A stretch of DNA of 64,000 bases, taken from the NCBI RefSeq assembly GCF_000004195.4, contig NC_030677.2:61696222-61760221 (forward strand), in the 5' to 3' direction. The translations under genes and the position numbers were made by a program. The DNA comes from Xenopus tropicalis. Taxonomy: Eukaryota; Chordata; Amphibia; Anura; Pipidae. Below are positions 1 through 10,959 of this stretch, in pieces. Position 1 is the stretch's first letter, and every line of letters starts with the position of its first letter. The notes under the pieces are model-generated. The model was given only the letters and a program-made list of their open reading frames with translations. It ran no database searches and was not told the DNA's origin.

Positions 1-89
1 AGTCGCCGGCGGGATGGCAGACGCGGCGGCGCGATTTCGCGCAAATCGCCGAAAAAGACTCGCGAGGCTCCCCGTGTACCAGAGCCCTA
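1..89. mobile_element. MITE end fragment cut by the window edge
   Basis: The reverse complement of the right end reads TTAGGGCTCTGGTACACGGG. It matches the end of a second fragment at 40359. The interior is GC-rich with repeated GGCGGGATGGCA-type words. I remember this as a Xenopus MITE family but cannot name it. The other end lies outside the window. Confidence 0.6.
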
Positions 90-171
90 AAGCTTGCTTG
101 GAGAGTCTTTTTGACCAGTATTCATTGTCCATAACAGTGTGCTGGTGGTAAACTGATAACATCTGAAAAAC

Positions 172-326
172 AAATTGTAAGCTCTTTTGGGCAGGGCTCA
201 CTTCACCTCTTGTATCGGTTATTGACAGCTTTATCTGTTACTCTGTATGTCCAATGTATGAAACCCACTTATTGTACAGCACTGCGGAATATGCTGGCGC
301 TTTATGAATAAAAATAATAACAAATA
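172..326 (+). mobile_element. Retroposon tail (L2/SINE-like)
   Basis: The stretch runs from GTAAGCTCTTTTGGGCAGGG to TTGTACAGCACTGCGGAAT, then TGGCGCTTTATGAATAAA and an AAT-rich tail. A related tail (TACAGCGCTGCG, GGCGCTTTATAAATAAA) is found near 7466-7500. The form resembles L2-type LINE or dependent SINE 3' ends; the class is inferred. Confidence 0.5.
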
Positions 327-492
327 CAAATCATAAACATCTACTTCTTTGTGTCCATTCTGTGTTTTAGATAAGTGGGCAATAATGCTACATACCACTA
401 CAATTAACATCTAAATGTTGGGCCATTGGTTGGCCATATGGCCACAGTATTTGGTGGATTGATTGAGTTTTGTGAATTTTGGGTAACATATA

Positions 493-999
493 GGAGCCCA
501 TTTACTTACTCACGAACGGGCCGAATGCGTCCGATTGCGTTTTTTTCGTAATGATCGGTATTTTGCGTTTTTTTCGGAAAATTATCGCGACTTTTTCGTT
601 ACCAATACGATTTTTGCGGAAAAACGCGAGTTTTTCGTAGCCATTCCGAAAGTTGCGATTTTTTCGTAGTGTTAAAACTTGCGCAAAAAGTTGCGATTTT
701 TTCGTAGTGTTAAAACTTGCGCAAAACGTCGCGCCTTTTAAGTTTTAACACTACGAAAAAAGCGCAACTTTTCGCGCAAGTTTTAACGCTACGAAAAAAT
801 CGCAACTTTCGGAATGGCTACGAAAAACTCGCGTTTTTTCGCGCAAATCGTATTGGTAACGAAAAAGTCGCGATAATTTCCGAAAAGTCGTAAAGGCGCC
901 GAAAAAATCGCAAAAAATACGAAAAAGTCGCAAAATGTTCGTTTTCCAATCAGAATTTTTCCAATTCGGTCGGAATTCGTGTCTTAGTAAATCAGCCCC
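493..999. mobile_element. Full-length palindromic Harbinger-type MITE
   Basis: The left end is GGAGCCCATTTACTTACTCA. The right end, reverse-complemented, is GGGGCTGATTTACTAAGACA, nearly the right end of the large Harbinger element at 17623. ATA flanks both sides (490-492 and 1000-1002). The whole element is one long imperfect palindrome centred near 735-745, built of TTTTTTCG / CGAAAAAA words. It codes for nothing; open frames here only read the palindrome. Confidence 0.8.
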
Positions 1000-2034
1000 A
1001 TATAGTACTGGCTTATCAGGAAAATCCATTTGTAAAAATTCAGTCTCCTTTTCTGTTAGCCACAAACTACCCCTTATGATAATCTCATTCAGCTCAGCTG
1101 ACACCACTAACTCCTGTTCCTATATGTATAATAGATACAAGCTTGTCATTGAATATACCTGTACTTTAATTGTACTGTATATTGATAATGTGATTTGAAG
1201 AAAGCTCCCTTTATTCCTAAAGACATTATGACTGATTTTTCTCCAGAGGATATTGAACATTTATTAAATGATCCCTTTGTGGACAAAGTTGCCCTAAGAA
1301 CATATATTTTTAATTGTTGAATTTGCAGAAAAGGGAAGATTAATTATATGTACAGTGAGCATCTTTGTGAGAATATTATCATGAAGAAAATATATTCTTT
1401 GTCCTGTTTTTTAAGGAATAAATTACAGTTATTGACTTATAGTTATTTTAGGAATTAAAATCTAGTGGTTTCCAATGCACATCCATTCAGCTGGACAATA
1501 TGAATACAATGATATGAACAAGAGTAAACAAAGAAGTTCAGTGCTTATAATAAATAAGTTATAAATGAGATACATATGTGTGAGTTTGCCAGAGGCCTTT
1601 GGTTGTGCTTTGAGTAACAATGTGATATTGGGAAATTTGCTGAATCTTAATTATGGTTCTAAATAGCATTTATCATTGAATTATGTATAAGGAGATTATT
1701 CTGGTTGATCTCAAAAGTATTGTATTGTACATATATACAGGGTATTTGTTTGATGTATAATGTACACAAGGACAAAGGCGAGTGTATTTGATGCAGCACA
1801 ACAGAAGTGTTTGTAGCTGCAGTCTATGTGGTGTAAATAGCAGCTAGAAGGCTGCAATGAATTTACCTTGATAAAGGCCCCATACAAGAACTAAGATGTT
1901 GGTGATGCTGACACAAATGAAATAAAACAAGCGCTCTTGGAAAGAATAAACAAAGTAATGAAGCCAATTTGTTATGTGTAGTTTTGTTTGGTCCTTTAGC
2001 AAACTTTTTAAAACCTTTTTTAAAGGGAGTCATA
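1000..2034. other. AT-rich DNA, nothing recognised
   Basis: I see no long open frame, RNA gene, terminal inverted repeat or tandem array. Short TATA-rich runs occur. Confidence 0.6.
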
Positions 2035-2215
2035 TTAAAGTGATACTGACATAAAAAAACTACTTTTTAAATTATGAATCTACATAAAAAGTTACCTATA
2101 GGTAATGTAAAAGCATCAGGCAAATACTTTTATGGTAAAATTATAAAGTTCATGCAAAGACAATGTTATGATAGATGTAAAAAAGGTTTCATTTCTGGTG
2201 TCAGTATCACTTTAA
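2035..2215. mobile_element. TTAA-flanked MITE (AAGTGATACTGACA ends)
   Basis: TTAA stands at both ends (2035-2038, 2212-2215). The inverted ends read TTAAAGTGATACTGACA. The interior is AT-rich and non-coding. The TTAA target and TTAAAG start fit the T2/Kolobok-like or piggyBac-like MITEs common in Xenopus. Confidence 0.75.
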
Positions 2216-3119
2216 AACATGTACAGTATATATATGTATATTATGAGGCAGGTGTCTAACTGGAAACCATGTGAGGTAAAGAATATATTTCAGCTTGTCT
2301 GAAAGTGTTTTTTTTATCTTGACAATATGTGTGTTACAAGACCTAAAATCCCTAATAATAATAATAATGTTTTGTATGATTTATTACTAATAAAAAACTA
2401 GAGATAATGTATTGCAAAAGTTTTACTATCTGAATGAGTTGATCTTCTGACCGAGTGTCGCTATGAACAAACCATTTTCTCCAGCAGCTTGAGCTATAAT
2501 CATCTGACTTGTGACCTTACACAATGAAAAAGGCCCTGGTGTCTGTTAAATCTTGAATGGTCTTTTATTTTCCTAGCATGGGATGAAATCGTGCTGTGCA
2601 ACAATTATAGTGTCCGTCGAGCAAAAAACATCTGGGTTCACTTATTAAATAATATTGTGGGAAATAGACAAAGGGTGCTCTCCTTTTACTTGGCCATTCA
2701 TACAGATCAAGTCTTGACAGGGTAAAAAGTATCTCACCTATAAAGAACAGCAGGCTCTTTGCAGCAATAATTCCTGCTCACAATAATATAAATTTTTTAT
2801 GTCCAAAGCTGAGGAGATGAACCAATTTATTTTAGGAGCAGAGCTTTTCCTTTCTAATTGAATGCTGAGTTTAAAAATGATCTCTGAAATGTTTTTGACT
2901 TGACAGATAAGTATTGATGGAAAACAAGACACATTTTATTCTCATATATACGCTCATTTCACATTACCCATAATTGGATGCCTGTGGTTTACTCTGTTCA
3001 TGCTTGTATATGGATATACAGACCACTGTACCATAGTAATAGATTCACAGCACACTACCAAAAAGATTCTATTGAATAAGCACTGATGGATTAATTGATA
3101 GATATATAAAGGAAGAAAC
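2216..3119. other. Nothing recognised
   Basis: AT-rich sequence with a short AAT run near 2355. No supported gene or complete repeat. Confidence 0.6.
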
Positions 3120-3535
3120 TTAAAGGGGTAGTATGATGTAGAGAGTGCTATTCTGAGATGTTATTATTTATGTTTTTTTTTGTTATTTAAATATTTATTC
3201 AGCATCTCTACAGTAAAAAATTCCAGAAGCAATCTGGTTGTTAGGGAGCAAACTTGGCTAGCAACCAGGCATTGATCTGAATGAGAGAATGGAATATTCA
3301 CCGGAGAGAGCCTGGACAGAAAGATGAATGATAAAAAGTAGCAGTAACAATACAATTGTGGCCTTACAGAGCATTTATTTTTTTAGATGTGGGGGTCAGC
3401 GACCTCCATTTGAAAGCTGGAAAGAGCCAAAAGAAAGCAAATAATACAAAAATTATAAAGAAAAATGAGGGCCAATTGAAATTTTGCTTAGAATTAGCTG
3501 TTCTATAACATACTAAAAGCAAGCTTGAAGGCCAA
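3120..3535. mobile_element. TTAA MITE, GGGGTGGTTCACC family, degraded
   Basis: It starts TTAAAGGGGTAGTATGATGT. It then carries the hallmark words of this family in order: GTTGTTAGGGAGCAAAC, TAGCAACCAGGCATTGAT, GGGGGTCAGCGACCTCCATT and TTGCTTAGAATTAGC. The same words recur at 15343-15913 and 62000-62432. The right end is eroded and approximate. Confidence 0.65.
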
Positions 3536-3683
3536 GTGTGCAAATAAATGCTTTTTTTAGGTGTAGCCCTTAGGTACATGGAGTTGACTGCTGCTAGGTC
3601 TTATTAACACAAGGTCACAAATGCTCCCATAATGCAAAGCCAATTAATTATGACCATCACATTTTATTTTACAAGAGTGAAAA

Positions 3684-3766
3684 AAAAATATTCCAAGAAC
3701 ATTTTATGTTGCCAGCTACTCTGTGGCTGAATATACTGCTTGATTGTACCTTAGCTTCTATATACC
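3684..3766 (+). repeat. Left arm of a distant inverted repeat
   Basis: About 80 bp, from AATATTCCAAGAACATTTTAT to CTTCTATATACC, is repeated in inverted orientation at 4880-4961 with scattered mismatches. The two arms enclose a T2 MITE and a Harbinger-type MITE, so they may be the ends of an older foldback element. Confidence 0.6.
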
Positions 3767-4018
3767 ATAATGCTGGGCAAAGCCAATTCATTATGGCCAT
3801 CATCAAATAAGCAGATAGCATATGTATAATATTGCAACTTTCCTTTAAGGTACAATATTGATAGTTGATTTGCTGTTTGCAAGAAGAGAGGATAATTAGC
3901 TCTCCATGCATTTATCGATACATTAAACAAACAGACAATTACAAAAGACATAAAATGGCTTCATCTAGGTTTAAATCAGAAGGCATCAAAGAGTAGACCA
4001 GAGAAATTCATTTGGACT

Positions 4019-4418
4019 TTAAAGGAGAAGGAAAGACTAAGTCCCTTGGAGGTGCAAAAATGTTAGGCATCCCCCAGTGACTTTAATCGCTTACCTTGTA
4101 CCCCGGGGCTGGTGCCCCTGTTAGGAACAGCACCAGCCCAGGGTAGCTGTAGCGCTTCCTCCTTCCTTCTATTAATCCCTGGGACGGCACATGCGTAGTA
4201 GAGTGAAAAGCCGACTTGTTTGTTAAAGTTCAGCTTCTCATTCTACTGCGCATGCGCGCGAAAAAGGAAGAGGAGACGCTTGCTATAGCTACCCCGGGCT
4301 GGTGCGGTTCTCTCCTAACAGGGGTGTAAAAGGGGGTAAAAGGTAAGTGATTTAAGTCACTTGGGGGTGCCTAACATTTTGGCACCCCCAAGTGATTTAT
4401 CCTTTCCTTCTTCTTTAA
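4019..4418. mobile_element. T2-type TTAA MITE
   Basis: TTAA stands at both ends. The left end is TTAAAGGAGAAGGAAAGACT and the right end is CCTTTCCTTCTTCTTTAA. The subterminal palindrome has GGGCTGGTGCCCCTGTTAGG and its inverse. About 400 bp, non-coding. Other copies are at 19504, 25464, 32966 and 56327. Confidence 0.85.
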
Positions 4419-4563
4419 GGCCAAACTTTGGCGGCTGAATTACAGAACATATGATAGGAGGAGAGTACCTTGCAGTAAGCCGCCACATTTACTGTACCTT
4501 TAACAAAAAGTCATTGACATAAGGTGAATCATGTTTTCTTTTATTATCAAGGAAATACACTTA

Positions 4564-4747
4564 GGGGTATATTTATCATGCTGTGTAAATAGTGGAGTAA
4601 AACATTACCGGGGATGTTGCTCATAGCAGCCAATCAGATTTGTTTTGGTTTTCTAACTGTTGAAATGTAATTTCTGATTGGTTGCCCTGGGCAACATCAC
4701 CAGTAATGCTTCACTCCACTTTTTACACAGCATGATAAATATACCTC
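4564..4747. mobile_element. Harbinger-type MITE (GGGGTATATTTATCATGCTG)
   Basis: A 184-bp element with inverted ends GGGGTATATTTATCATGCTG and CATGATAAATATACCTC. It is flanked by TTA at 4561-4563 and 4748-4750, the Harbinger-style target duplication. A sister copy is at 28700. Confidence 0.85.
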
Positions 4748-4879
4748 TTAAAGTACAGCTCTCAACAATACACCAGCCCTTGAAGACTTTTAGGAGGGTC
4801 TGACTTGCTATTTGGAGAAGGCAAAAAAAGGGCATCTTACCGTTAACTACTACATTTATCAGACAAATAGGCAACTGCT

Positions 4880-4961
4880 GTATATAGAAGCCAAGGCACA
4901 ATCAAGCAGTATATTTAGCCACAAAGTAGTTTGCAAATAAAATGTTCTTGGAATATTTTTT
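4880..4961 (-). repeat. Right arm of a distant inverted repeat
   Basis: Inverted partner of 3684-3766. Between the arms lie about 1.1 kb including the MITEs at 4019 and 4564. Confidence 0.6.
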
Positions 4962-5093
4962 ATATTGTTAGAAATATGCTTGTTGCTAAATTTTAGAGCA
5001 AATTTAACATGATAATATTCAGATGCTGGATTTCAGAGCAACTTTGCATCGACACATACTATAAGTAGGGTGAACAAAGAATTGCACTCAGTA

Positions 5094-5356
5094 GTGATGA
5101 GTGAATCTGTCTTGTTCTGGTTTGTCTAAAATTTTTTGAAACTGCTGAAAATATTTTGAAAAGGCAGAGAATTTGCAAAATGTGGCTACCGCACAATTTT
5201 TTTTATGCAACCTTGACTTTTTGATGTGACCATGACTTTTTTGGATACAATGGCGATCTTTTTGACAAGCCAAATACATTTTTCTCACTCCAAATACATT
5301 AAAAAAGTGGAATTTCGCAGCGAATCCATGCCTGGCAAAAAAAAATTACTCATCAC
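5094..5356. mobile_element. TA-flanked MITE (GTGATGAGTGAATCTGTC)
   Basis: The left end is GTGATGAGTGAATCTGTCTT and the right end is ATTACTCATCAC, with TA on each side (5092-5093, 5357-5358). TA duplications are typical of Tc1/mariner. Same family at 23494 and 34574. Confidence 0.8.
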
Positions 5357-5358
5357 TA

Positions 5359-6851
5359 GCACCCAGTTACTGGAACATGGCACTGGTATATTAGGATGGT
5401 ATCCAAGGCATGAGGCTTTTATTTGTCACACCATTCCCACACCTAAATATACCAGAAGGCTGAATGCATTTGTGAACTTCACCACATTATGCACATTTCA
5501 CCTACAAAAATAAGGCCAGAGTGGTCCCAGATAGTTCGGGAAGCTCAGCCAAGGGCCAGTTAGGGTGTTCTGTAGGGCAGAATACTCTCCTTCCTAGATA
5601 TTATTAGAACTATGATTAAATCATTGAAACAGGAGTCTATATATGCAGTATGCCTGTAATATTGATATTGCTTAAATGTTGGACCGCAAAGTGGAAATTC
5701 TGCTGAAACATTTCAAAACCTCAGCTTTAAACATTTGTATCAGTTCAGTTGTGTAGCACATATATGCCAAGGATTAGTGGTACACTGGTTTGATGTTGCA
5801 AAGTGTTTTTTCTCATCATTTCTTTCTAGTTTATTCAGAGGAATGTAAGAAATAAAATGCTCCAATATGCCTCAGAGAAAATATCTTCTTGCATCAGCTT
5901 TGTATTATTTGTGATAATAGTAGCTATAAAAAACTGATATATTCTTGTTTGCATTAAACTAGTAATTGATACTGAACAATAGGCTTGGTGAAATAACCTT
6001 TTTAAGACAAAGACTTTTCATATTCACTGTAGTACATTTAATATGACTAAACCTACAATGGTGAAACCTACTTTCTTTTAACAGAGGACCTTGTGTCCTT
6101 TGCAAACATCTAAAGATGAATACGTCTCTGTAGAACCTATTGTATGAATATCTTACATATTAGTACAAGCCAATCATATACTCTTAAGCTTCTCATCTTT
6201 CTGTGTCCAGCAGCTAGCTAGCCATAGTGTACAACTCTACTGTACTGTACATGTCCATTAGACATGGTCAGATATTTTCTGCATTGGGTGTTTACATGGA
6301 AAGAAGAAATGTGTGGATCTGAATTAGATGGGGGACTTCAATGTTGATCAAATTTTGAATGTGATGTCCATATCCGGGAAGTAAATTTTTTTGCCAGATA
6401 AACCTATTGAATTGTATTCTGTAAAAACTGCCTCCCAAGAGGCCAATACTTGATACTATGATGAATAGGCAGACTGAAACTAGCTAAATTCTTTATCCAT
6501 ATCTTTGTTTTCATGACCACCTTGAATGGGCATAGTACACTTATATAAACATTATTTAATGTTATTAAGTCTAACTCAATGAACTGATGTTAAGCCAAGG
6601 GGATGATTCATAAACATTGTTTGATTGGCGTGGTTACTGCCCAGGTGCACATGAGCCCAATTTTTATAAATGACCCCTATAGTATCTAAAAGCATACAGG
6701 ATGTTTCAAGTTTTTTCATTGTTAACAAGCACCCATCACCTAAAAATGTTCCCCCTGCAGGTGCAGGCTAACAGAGCCTGGGAAAACAATAGTATTTTTC
6801 TAAGAAAAGGCCCTTATCGAGTTCTCTGGCCTTTGCACCAGGAGAGGACTC
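5359..6851. other. Mostly unique sequence; one possible tiny MITE
   Basis: No gene is supported. A short candidate MITE may lie at about 6599-6678: GGGGATGATTCATAAAC is answered by TTTATAAATGACCCC, without a clear target duplication. Confidence 0.5.
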
Positions 6852-6960
6852 TTAGGGGCACATTTACTATGGCTCGAATGGTCGGATTGCGTCCGAATCC
6901 GTTTTTTTCGTAATTATCGGTAATTTTGCGATTTTTTCGGCGCTTTCGTATTGTTTTGCG

Positions 6961-7080
6961 GAGCCGTTACGACTTTATCGTATTTGTTACGACTTTTTCG
7001 TATTTGTTACGACTTTTTCGTATTTGTTACGATTTTTTCGTATTTATTACGACTTTTTCGTATTTGTTACGACTTTTTCG
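6961..7080. repeat. Left subterminal array, 20 bp x 6
   Basis: Six head-to-tail copies of TATTTGTTACGACTTTTTCG with few changes (6961, 6981, 7001, 7021, 7041, 7061). Subterminal repeats of this kind are candidate binding sites for the transposase or Myb protein. The open frames that cross it are by-products. Confidence 0.9.
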
Positions 7081-7138
7081 GAAAAATTTCACGATAAATT
7101 CGCAAACATGCGAAAATACGGAATTCATAAACGCTGTT

Positions 7139-7204
7139 GGGTTACGATTTTTTCGGGCTACAGTCGGATTTTACATCCGACTGTAACCCGAAAAAATCGT
7201 AACC
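7139..7204. repeat. Perfect-looking hairpin in the Harbinger left end
   Basis: GGTTACGATTTTTTCGGG and TACAGTCGGAT are followed, after a TTTAC loop, by ATCCGACTGTA and CCCGAAAAAATCGTAACC. Arms of about 30 bp. It lies just inside the 20-bp array and may mark the inner limit of the cis-acting end. Confidence 0.8.
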
Positions 7205-7342
7205 AAAGCCTTCAATAGCCGAATTTTCGTGTTGAAGGCGAAAATAATCCAAAAAGTGAATAACCATTGTCAGCCTGTCCTTTTACTACTTTCAAGGGGA
7301 AATTAAACCAAATAGGGATTTTTAATCATACATGGCTTTCAA

Positions 7343-7515
7343 GGGGAAATTAAACCAACTGTGTCTCATACCACATGGCACTTATATATATATATATTTA
7401 TTGTATTTATTTATTATATCACTTGTCCTCCCTGTGTGTAATTTTGTTTTCTGTAAGATTGTACAGCGCTGCGTACCCTTGTGGCGCTTTATAAATAAAG
7501 TTATACATACATACA
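7343..7515 (+). mobile_element. Retroposon tail inserted in Harbinger
   Basis: The end reads GTACAGCGCTGCGTACCCTT, then GTGGCGCTTTATAAATAAAG and a TACA tail, like 172-326. A near-identical direct repeat (AATAGGGATTTT, then AATCATACATGGCTTTCAA) stands on both sides at 7311-7342 and 7516-7548. It is longer than a usual target duplication, so a local duplication may be involved. Confidence 0.5.
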
Positions 7516-7684
7516 AATAGGGATTTTCAATCATACATGGCTTTCAAATGGAAGTTGAGTAGTTTGTGTGTGATTTGTGTTTAGAGCAAAATATAGTCAT
7601 TTACAGGCTGCCCTAACCTTTTCAGATAAACAAACAGGAAAGAGTTAAAGACTGCACAGCTTGCTCGTTAAAGGCTGCCAAAGG

Positions 7685-7691
7685 TATAAAA
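7685..7691 (+). promoter_or_regulatory. TATA box of the Harbinger transposase
   Basis: TATAAAA lies 31 bp before the ATG at 7722, with TTCAGTTT near the expected start site. The spacing implies a very short 5' leader. Inferred from position. Confidence 0.5.
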
Positions 7692-7721
7692 CCCCTAGAA
7701 CTCACTTCAGTTTGCCTAAAC

Positions 7722-8995
7722 ATGGAACATGATGTTATTGCTCCAGCACTGCTGGCAGCTTTAGAGGTTTTAGAGGGGGCAGGGGCTGATCAGCAGGAGC
7801 CCCCAGTTTATTTGCCACTTGCTAGGATCAGACAGCCTTGTCGATTTTGGAGAGGTGTCCCTTCCCTTCAGGCGGATGTACCGCCTGAGCCGTGCCACCA
7901 TTTTGCAGGTATTTGATTTGGTTAGGCAGGAGCTAGATCCTGTGACGGCATGGTCTCAGGCCCTGCCTGGGATAAGCAAACTGCTTGCAGTTTTGCATTT
8001 CCTGGGCAGTGGCAGTTTCCAGCAGGTCTCCGCACGCCTTGTCGGTATGAGCCAGCCCACCTTCAGCAGGATACTGAGGCAAGTGCTGAGGGCACTTCTA
8101 CCGCACTCGCAAAGGCTCATTTCCTTTCCCTCAACTGAGGCAGAGTGGACAAGGGTAAAGCAAGACTTTTACCTCATTGGCCATTTTCCAAATTGCCTGG
8201 GAGCCATTGATTGCACAGCCGCAGGGCTGGCTGGTGGGTAAGTACTTTTTTACCATTTTTTTACCTCAACTTTCACAACTATTAATTAATTGGTCATGCC
8301 GACACACACCCATTAGTCCTCTGTGCATACAATTGGCCTAATATAATGTGCAGTAGAATTTCACTATGTAATCATGTCAGTTCTTGATAGTACCAAAATG
8401 TATCTCCAAATTAACACCACTTTACTTGCCCTTGTTTTACTAAGCATCTTGGGAATGGTAGTTTTAGAAAGCATTTCTTTGAACTTGTGTGTTTCTGATG
8501 GACTAATTAACTCCTCACACCTGAGCATGTGTAATAGCTGGGATTTGCTAAATAGGAGGCAGTCTTGGAATCTATCACATGCATGTGTATGTAACTTTTC
8601 AATCAAGGGGTGGATGTGCTTCCACTCATATTTTTTCCTTTGTTCTAGGAGACGCAGGATATGGGGTTCTGTCTTGGCTGATGACCCCTGTTTGTTTTCC
8701 CCGCACACCTGCCCAACGTAGGTACAACTGTGCCCATCGGAAGACGCGCAATGTGATTGAGCGCCTGTTTGGGGTGCTCATGTCGCGCTTCTGATGCCTC
8801 TCAGTCACTGGTGGAGCTCTTCTTTATTCCCCCATTAAGGTTTCAGGGATCATTGTTGTCATCAATTATGCTCTGGAACCTGAGATTGAGGGGTATGTTG
8901 GCAGGCGCATGGATAACCAACCACAGGGGAGAAGAGTGCGTGATCAGCTGATTGCCTCACACTTTAGTTGTAAGCTGAGCATATCATTCACTTGA
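7722..8995 (+). pseudogene. Harbinger (HARBI1-like) transposase, inactivated
   Basis: The product would be the DDE-type nuclease that cuts the element ends. Frame 1 starts MEHDVIAPALL (7722). A one-base frame change at about 7820-7860 leads into the second frame, with RRMYRLSRATILQVFDLVRQ, FLGSGSFQQVSARLVGMSQP and then HFPNCLGAIDCT; the last holds the first catalytic Asp (to 8238). GTAAGT follows at 8239. The next recognisable exon begins after TTTGTTCTAG at 8649: GDAGYGVLSWLMTPV, then NVIERLFGVLMSRF, whose Glu fits the third catalytic residue. The roughly 60 residues between, which should hold the PGSxHD Asp, are absent. SRF is followed by TGA at 8794-8796, where the family has Arg (CGA to TGA fits CpG decay). 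The same frame then continues with YSPIKVSGIIVVINYAL and RVRDQLIASHF. Family identity is clear; it is not functional. Confidence 0.88.
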
Positions 8996-9189
8996 TAATA
9001 TACCTCATTAAATGTGTTTAACTTGCCCTTGCAACTGTGTTAACCAGAAGAAAATGAATGATGACAACAAAAATGTGTATGTTTAGTTACTGGTTTGTTT
9101 TTGTAGTAAATTCTGGCACTATGAACATAAGTGACTTTGGCCAGTGCAGAAACAACTGTGATTGATTGGTGTTAGGCCTTGATATAGAG

Positions 9190-9470
9190 CAGGGGTCCCC
9201 AACCTTTTATACCTGTGAGCCACATTCAAATGGAAAAAGTATTGGGGAGCAACACAAGCATGGAAGCTATAATTGGCTATTTGGTAGCCTCTATGTGGAC
9301 TGGCAGCCTACAGAAGGCTCTGTTTGGCTTTACACTGGGTTTTATTCAACCAAAGCTTGCCTCCAAGCCAGAAATTTAAAAATGGACACCTACTTTGAGG
9401 CCCCTGGGAGCAACATTCAAGGGGTTGGGGAGCAACATGTTGTTCACGAACCACTGGTTGGGGATCACTG
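9190..9470. mobile_element. hAT-type MITE
   Basis: The ends are CAGGGGTCCCCAACC and, reverse-complemented, CAGTGATCCCCAACC. An 8-bp duplication ATATAGAG stands on both sides (9182-9189, 9471-9478), as for hAT. It lies inside the Harbinger element, so it is younger. Sister copy at 26522. Confidence 0.92.
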
Positions 9471-9730
9471 ATATAGAGGGATCTTATTACAGTGTTGAGG
9501 TAGAGCACACACAATGAATGGCCATTATCATGCTTATGATGAGTTTGTTCACATTTTCAGTGCAATGTCTCTTTAAATGTAATCATATCTTTTCCTTTCT
9601 TAATTATAAAGAGCCCGCTGATTGTGATGTGCTGGTGTGCCCCTAGCAGTATAGGCCTTCCCGGGACACCTTTTGGTGTAAGTAAACACGCTTACAAACA
9701 AAAATCAGTCATGTTAAAATAGTCAACCAT

Positions 9731-9811
9731 TTAAAGGACAAGTCAACCCCAGTCAATTTAATTGTGTTTTCCATTAGGGCTAAATGAAGTTTGGTGTTCA
9801 CTTGTCCTTAA
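9731..9811. mobile_element. Very short TTAA MITE
   Basis: 81 bp from TTAAAGGACAAGTCAACC to TTCACTTGTCCTTAA. TTAA at both ends and AGGACAAGT inverted ends. Probably an internally deleted member of a larger TTAA family. Confidence 0.7.
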
Positions 9812-10959
9812 ATTATTAGCATTACTAAGTAATTCTACTTTCAGGTTTGTGGGATCTACTGTGTTGTGTGGCTACCCCCACTGAAATCCTTTGGTGCTTT
9901 TGAATGTTGCTGGTGAAATGCTAAAACCTCATTTCTGTTGCTTGGACCTGTCACTGCTGTTACCAACCATCTGGGAGACGGACCTGCTATGGAGAAGTAC
10001 CAGGCATTGTGCCCTTTGCTGCTAAGTGCCACTTTCAGGTGACTACCACTTACTCTGCTTTAAGAAACAATAATATTACTGCTTGTTACAGAATAATATG
10101 TTCACTTTCAGGCCAAAAAAAAACAAAACACAAAAAATGCATTCTGAATGATAAGACCAACTAGACATCCTGCCAGGATCCATGGGACTGCCCCAGATGC
10201 TGCCCTAATCCCTATCAAGTTGACCACCTCTTATGCTTGGATTAAGCGCTCTTGTAAAGGGACCCACAAATACTGAGTAAGGGACTGTTTAAACAGAAAT
10301 TAAATGGTGTTCAAGGTTCAAAAAAGCAATTTTTTTTGGCTTAATTGAATCATTGTTATTTTAGGAAATTTCCCTCACTTGCTCACAGTGGGAGAAGACT
10401 GCACGCTGCTGAGACTGCTGTTTGCTGCTGAGACTCAGAAGGATGCGATTCTTGGCTAGCTGTGTGAAATCCCATTGCCTGTGTTCCCTCCAATCAATGG
10501 CCCCTTACTGACTGGAGCAATAACTTCACCTTTACACCTTCCTGCCTTTTACAACTAAATTGATCTAGAAAATGATGATGCAAAATAAAGTAAAGAAAAG
10601 CCATTTTGAATGTCTCTTTAATGACAGTCATAATAAATATGAAATCAATACTTTACAAACATCCAACAAAGTGTATAGATGTTTTTTTTTTTTTTAAAAA
10701 ACAAAACATGTGAACATTTCCACAAGAAATATAAAGTTACTGTAGGCCTAGGGGGCATTAGAAACCCAGCAATGCTTGACCCATAAAGGACAAAGGCTAA
10801 GAAAAAGTGCAAAACACTTATTGCATTACACTTGTTGCGCCCCTACAGCCAGGCAATAAGAAACATTAACAAAAATAAAAGACATGATAAACAATATTTA
10901 ACATTTATCACTTGTAAACATATCTGAGGTAAGTGCTGGCCTCTTGTCTTAGGCCCTTG
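9812..10959. other. Harbinger interior, no coding signal recognised
   Basis: Possible 3' untranslated sequence of the transposase. A + strand AATAAA is found near 10584 (GCAAAATAAAGTAAAG). Poly-T at 10682-10694. No conserved protein motif is seen. Confidence 0.45.

Noticed and set aside
751..1198. Open frames of 118 and 87 codons
   Set aside because: They lie on, or run out of, the palindromic Harbinger MITE; the peptides merely read TTTTCG repeats.
6926..7218. Phe/Arg/Tyr repeat peptide
   Set aside because: Translation of the 20-bp subterminal array.
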